From NCBI GenBank assembly GCA_030016765.1, contig JASEJS010000046.1, forward strand, positions 1 to 5,346: a stretch of DNA of 5,346 nt, given 5' to 3'. A program made the translations under genes and the position numbers. This document shows, in pieces, positions 5,182-5,346 of the stretch. The first letter of the stretch is position 1. Every line of letters begins with the position of its first letter. Below the pieces are notes generated by a model that was not told the origin of the DNA, made no database searches, and saw nothing but the letters and a program-made list of their open reading frames with translations. The stretch is from Patescibacteria group bacterium. Lineage in GTDB: Bacteria; Patescibacteriota; Minisyncoccia; Minisyncoccales; JASEJS01.

Positions 5182-5346
5182 TTATTCTTCTTTGAAAAAT
5201 AATTGAAAAGTTTTAAGTAAAATTTGGAGATCAAGGATTAAAGAGCGGTTTTTGAGATAATATAAGTCATATTGAAATTTTTCAAAACTATCCATTACTG
5301 ATCTGCCGTATCTGAATTTGATTTGAGCCCAGCCAGTAAAGCCAGG
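5182..5346 (-). CDS. C-terminus of a polyprenyl-phosphate sugar phosphotransferase (bacterial sugar transferase), partial
   Basis: The minus strand from the window edge encodes 54 residues and a TAA stop (5184-5182). It begins PGFTGWAQIKFRYGRSVMDS, followed by FEKFQYDLYYLKNRSLILDL and a hydrophobic end. PG(I/F)TGWAQ, the EK(F/L)QYDLYY(L/I)KN block and the final (I/L)LDL helix are the C-terminal signature of the WcaJ/PglC-type bacterial sugar transferase family. These enzymes start glycan assembly by moving a sugar-phosphate onto undecaprenyl phosphate in the membrane. The catalytic part lies outside the window. The gene converges on the GT4 gene with no intervening base, and no terminator is visible between them. 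Confidence 0.9.
   Translation of the reverse strand, partial: PGFTGWAQIKFRYGRSVMDSFEKFQYDLYYLKNRSLILDLQILLKTFQLFFKEE

Noticed and set aside
1..5346. CRISPR array, phage attachment site or replication origin
   Set aside because: No regularly spaced repeats, no tRNA-linked direct repeats and no cluster of DnaA-box-like sites were seen.

Overview
The window is AT-rich bacterial DNA with short intergenic gaps, mostly weak or absent Shine-Dalgarno sites, and an IS481-like transposase relic. TGA and the other stops behave as standard (code 11). Together with the protein types this suggests a small-genome, candidate-phylum bacterium such as a Patescibacteria (CPR) member. That assignment is inference; nothing here proves the taxon.

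Region 1-362 is control DNA. A possible divergent gene start lies on the minus strand at the left edge. A good rightward promoter (52-79) is followed by a GC-rich, structure-prone leader and then an unmistakable cobalamin (vitamin B12) riboswitch aptamer (about 160-274, core 169-265). Its expression platform ends in a terminator-like hairpin that also holds the ribosome binding site of the first gene.

Region 363-3399 is a likely three-gene, B12-controlled operon. Gene 1 is an exported 605-aa protein with terpenoid-cyclase-like helical repeats followed by a DUF4430 (transcobalamin C-terminal-like) domain and two beta-rich domains, so it resembles a bacterial transcobalamin or intrinsic factor. 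Gene 2 overlaps it by ATGA and encodes a signal-peptide protein with an Ig-like ectodomain, one membrane helix and a basic tail. Gene 3 is a DUF6580-type polytopic membrane protein that resembles ECF-transporter S components. The proposed system captures B12 outside the cell, holds it at the surface and passes it to a membrane carrier. This is the most interesting content of the window.

Region 3400-4023 has no intact gene. It holds unassigned decayed sequence and a roughly 240-bp internally deleted IS481-like relic, recognised by a broken transposase reading frame between imperfect inverted repeats.

Region 4024-5346 belongs to surface glycan synthesis. It has a complete GT4 glycosyltransferase on the plus strand and, converging on it with no gap, the C-terminal 54 residues of a polyprenyl-phosphate sugar phosphotransferase on the minus strand, which continues beyond the window.
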